Source: a virus
DNA: 64,000 nt
Strand: one strand, 5' to 3'
Virus record (IMG/VR): IMGVR_UViG_3300046314_000558
Coordinates: 35,860 to 99,859 of that record
Part shown: one piece after another, positions 62,755 to 64,000 of the stretch
How positions within the stretch are numbered: position 1 is the first letter of the stretch
Layout: each line of letters starts with the position of its first letter
Notes under the pieces: generated by a model
Seen by the model: the letters and a program-made list of their open reading frames with translations, nothing else
Told to the model about the DNA's origin: nothing
The model's database searches: none
Position numbers and translations under genes: made by a program

Positions 62755-63401
62755 CCTGCCCCCGATGCAAGCACAATCTTGCAGATGTGTTCTAGGCGCT
62801 CGATGTGCTCGTAGGCACGCCACGGAGTGGTGTCAACCGCAACAACGCCGTGACCACGAATACCCACAATATCATAACCAATATTGCCTAACGCATCCAG
62901 GCCCAATTTCTCATGACACTGATCCGCCAATTCTTGCGAAATGGGTTTGACATCGCCAACTGTGGGCGCTACACGGGTATAGCGATTCAACTCCGGAAAG
63001 CTTGCTGAAATTGTTGAGAGATCAATTCCACGATGCATAGCCGCAATGCAGTAGGTGGGATGTACATGCACTACCACACGTGTATCCACTGGATGTTGAC
63101 CCAGCTCACGTTGTAAGCCAAAGTGCAGTGGCAGTTCGCCACTGGGTTCTAGACTGCTGCTAATAGGTGTATAGTCTAGTATTTTTGGAAAATACTCTAG
63201 TCGTGGTGGCTGCGAATAGTATCCCGACTCAATGCCGATCTTTTTAAACTGGTCAGGTTGCAGTGTTTGCTTGCGAACGCCACTGGGTGTTATGTAAAAG
63301 TGGTCACGATCGTGGTGGCGGATTGAGCAGTTGCCGTCGCGCGATGTAATCCAGTTGCGCTGGTACGCATCCAGCATGACTTCACAAATTGTTTCCAACA
63401 T
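62748..63401 (-). CDS. Class II aldolase/epimerase-like enzyme
   Basis: Member of the zinc-dependent family that includes L-fuculose-phosphate aldolase and ribulose-phosphate 4-epimerase (217 aa, usual length). Visible are 'SRDGNCSIR', 'FYITPSGVRKQTLQPDQFKK', the Glu in 'SGELPLHF', the zinc pair H-x-H in 'VVHVHPTYC', 'IRGHGVVAV', and the C-terminal 'YEHIERLEHICKIVLA' with the third His. All expected active residues appear. Its placement between the small and large terminase genes, with overlaps on both sides, is unusual for a metabolic enzyme; substrate unknown. Confidence 0.88.
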   Translation of the reverse strand: MLETICEVMLDAYQRNWITSRDGNCSIRHHDRDHFYITPSGVRKQTLQPDQFKKIGIESGYYSQPPRLEYFPKILDYTPISSSLEPSGELPLHFGLQRELGQHPVDTRVVVHVHPTYCIAAMHRGIDLSTISASFPELNRYTRVAPTVGDVKPISQELADQCHEKLGLDALGNIGYDIVGIRGHGVVAVDTTPWRAYEHIERLEHICKIVLASGAGC

Positions 63402-63874
63402 TAGGCAACATCTCCGCTAATAAGTTTTGAAATAAGATGTGAATATTTGCTGCCATCCAAGCCCTCATTAATCTGCACGTTGACTTGACGCTGTGGCCCG
63501 GTTGCCTGCTGTGCTTTGGCCAGCTGAATTTCACGGTCTAACAAATCCATGCTCATTTTATGTGAGAGCGCTAAGAGTTCACTAATATCCTTGGTTGATC
63601 CAGTTCCGGCCTCATGCAGCTCTTGAAACTTTTGCTTGATTAAGGCGTCCATGGCAGCACGCATTTGAAAACGGTTGTTGAATCCGGTATCCATGAAAAC
63701 CGCGTCAATATAGCCCCGGACCTCGCGGCGAGCTAAGATTTCGGTGACCATGGTGGGTGGCAGGTCTAGCTCATCTGCTACACGTTTGCTATCTTGTAGC
63801 TGCAGGTAAGCATTGGCCACTTCCAGGGCTTCAGGGGCAATTTGCAGTGTTTCAGCAGGTAAGTTTTGTGTCAT
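63401..63874 (-). CDS. terS: Terminase small subunit
   Basis: 157 aa with an N-terminal helix-turn-helix ('LQDSKRVADELDLPPTMVTE' plus 'ILARREVRGYI'), a helical middle and a Gln-rich C-terminal region that would meet the large subunit. It recognises phage DNA for packaging. It is the first gene of the leftward operon and overlaps the aldolase gene by one base. Confidence 0.85.
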   Translation of the reverse strand: MTQNLPAETLQIAPEALEVANAYLQLQDSKRVADELDLPPTMVTEILARREVRGYIDAVFMDTGFNNRFQMRAAMDALIKQKFQELHEAGTGSTKDISELLALSHKMSMDLLDREIQLAKAQQATGPQRQVNVQINEGLDGSKYSHLISKLISGDVA

Positions 63875-63893
63875 AGTTGAGTCCTTTGGGGCA

Positions 63894-63923
63894 ATTATAT
63901 CATGCGGGGTAGTAGAGTGGCAA
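63894..63923 (-). promoter_or_regulatory. Sigma-70-like promoter for the terminase operon
   Basis: On the - strand, TTGCCA (63918-63923), 18-base spacer, TATAAT (63894-63899), 20 bases before the small terminase ATG. Confidence 0.8.
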
Positions 63924-63943
63924 GTGAATTTTTTGTGGTGGTT

Positions 63944-63994
63944 GGGCGGTTTGGGAAGGTGGGGGCGATTGGGTTGGTTTGGGGTCGATGGGGG
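63944..63994 (+). other. G-rich tract with G-quadruplex pattern
   Basis: Six G runs of 3 to 5 (63944, 63953, 63961, 63971, 63981, 63990) are spaced by 5-7 bases. It lies upstream of the small terminase promoter. The end region 63875-64000 holds only this tract and the promoter. Confidence 0.7.
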
Positions 63995-64000
63995 TGGTTT

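Noticed and set aside
1-64000. Cyanophage origin because of bilin genes
   Set aside because: No photosynthesis genes (psbA, psbD, hli) or other cyanophage markers are present, and the reductase lacks the PcyA site pattern. The host is more likely a heterotroph, though this is not proven.
1-64000. Temperate lifestyle
   Set aside because: No integrase, excisionase, repressor or attachment site was found in the window; a part outside it cannot be excluded.

Overview
The window is most of the genome of a tailed double-stranded DNA phage, probably a strictly lytic long-tailed siphovirus of a Gram-negative aquatic bacterium. The reasons are a complete HK97-type head module, a lambda-type tail module (G/GT chaperones, tape measure of 1595 residues, M-, L- and K/J-like tip proteins), an endolysin beside a spanin-like pair that includes a lipoprotein, and no integrase, repressor, RecA/UvsX or RNA polymerase gene. 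Promoters look like host sigma-70 sites with a TATAAT -10 box (TAAAAT in one case). No gene ties the host to photosynthesis. Coding density is very high, there is no gene-free stretch over 300 bases, and I saw no tRNA gene.

Layout. Positions 1-15868 (+ strand) hold the replication and nucleotide module: a helix-turn-helix protein (partial), DnaB-type helicase, primase, family A DNA polymerase, UvsW-like helicase, single-strand binding protein, SbcD/SbcC-like (T4 gp47/gp46) nuclease with a glutaredoxin between them, a Holliday-junction-resolvase-like nuclease, a FEN-type 5'-3' exonuclease, dUTPase and a B12-dependent (class II) ribonucleotide reductase. Positions 16018-18140 (+) hold a glycine-rich protein, a collagen-like protein and a Dps ferritin with an intact ferroxidase site. 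A bidirectional terminator at 18142-18176 separates these from everything on the - strand.

Read from 64000 downward, the - strand carries small terminase, a class II aldolase-like enzyme, large terminase, HNH nuclease, portal, a protease-scaffold-capsid fusion, connector and tail completion genes, major tail protein, chaperones with a programmed -1 frameshift site, tape measure, tail tip, a long array of adhesin/fibre genes (25548-43737), lysis and envelope genes (19835-25363), and PhoH with two small conserved genes.

The most striking feature lies inside the fibre array at 28516-29728: two overlapping genes for a heme oxygenase and a ferredoxin-dependent bilin reductase. Together they would turn host heme into biliverdin and then a reduced bilin pigment. 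This resembles the heme oxygenase-PcyX pairs reported from uncultivated marine phages. The pair sits directly behind a terminator and its first gene lacks a Shine-Dalgarno sequence, so its expression is unusual. Iron released by heme cleavage could be handled by the phage Dps; that link is inference. Other notable points are two exported low-complexity proteins in the lysis region, a sugar-aldolase-like gene between the terminase genes, an antisense promoter facing the large terminase gene, and several RNA structures in 5' leaders.
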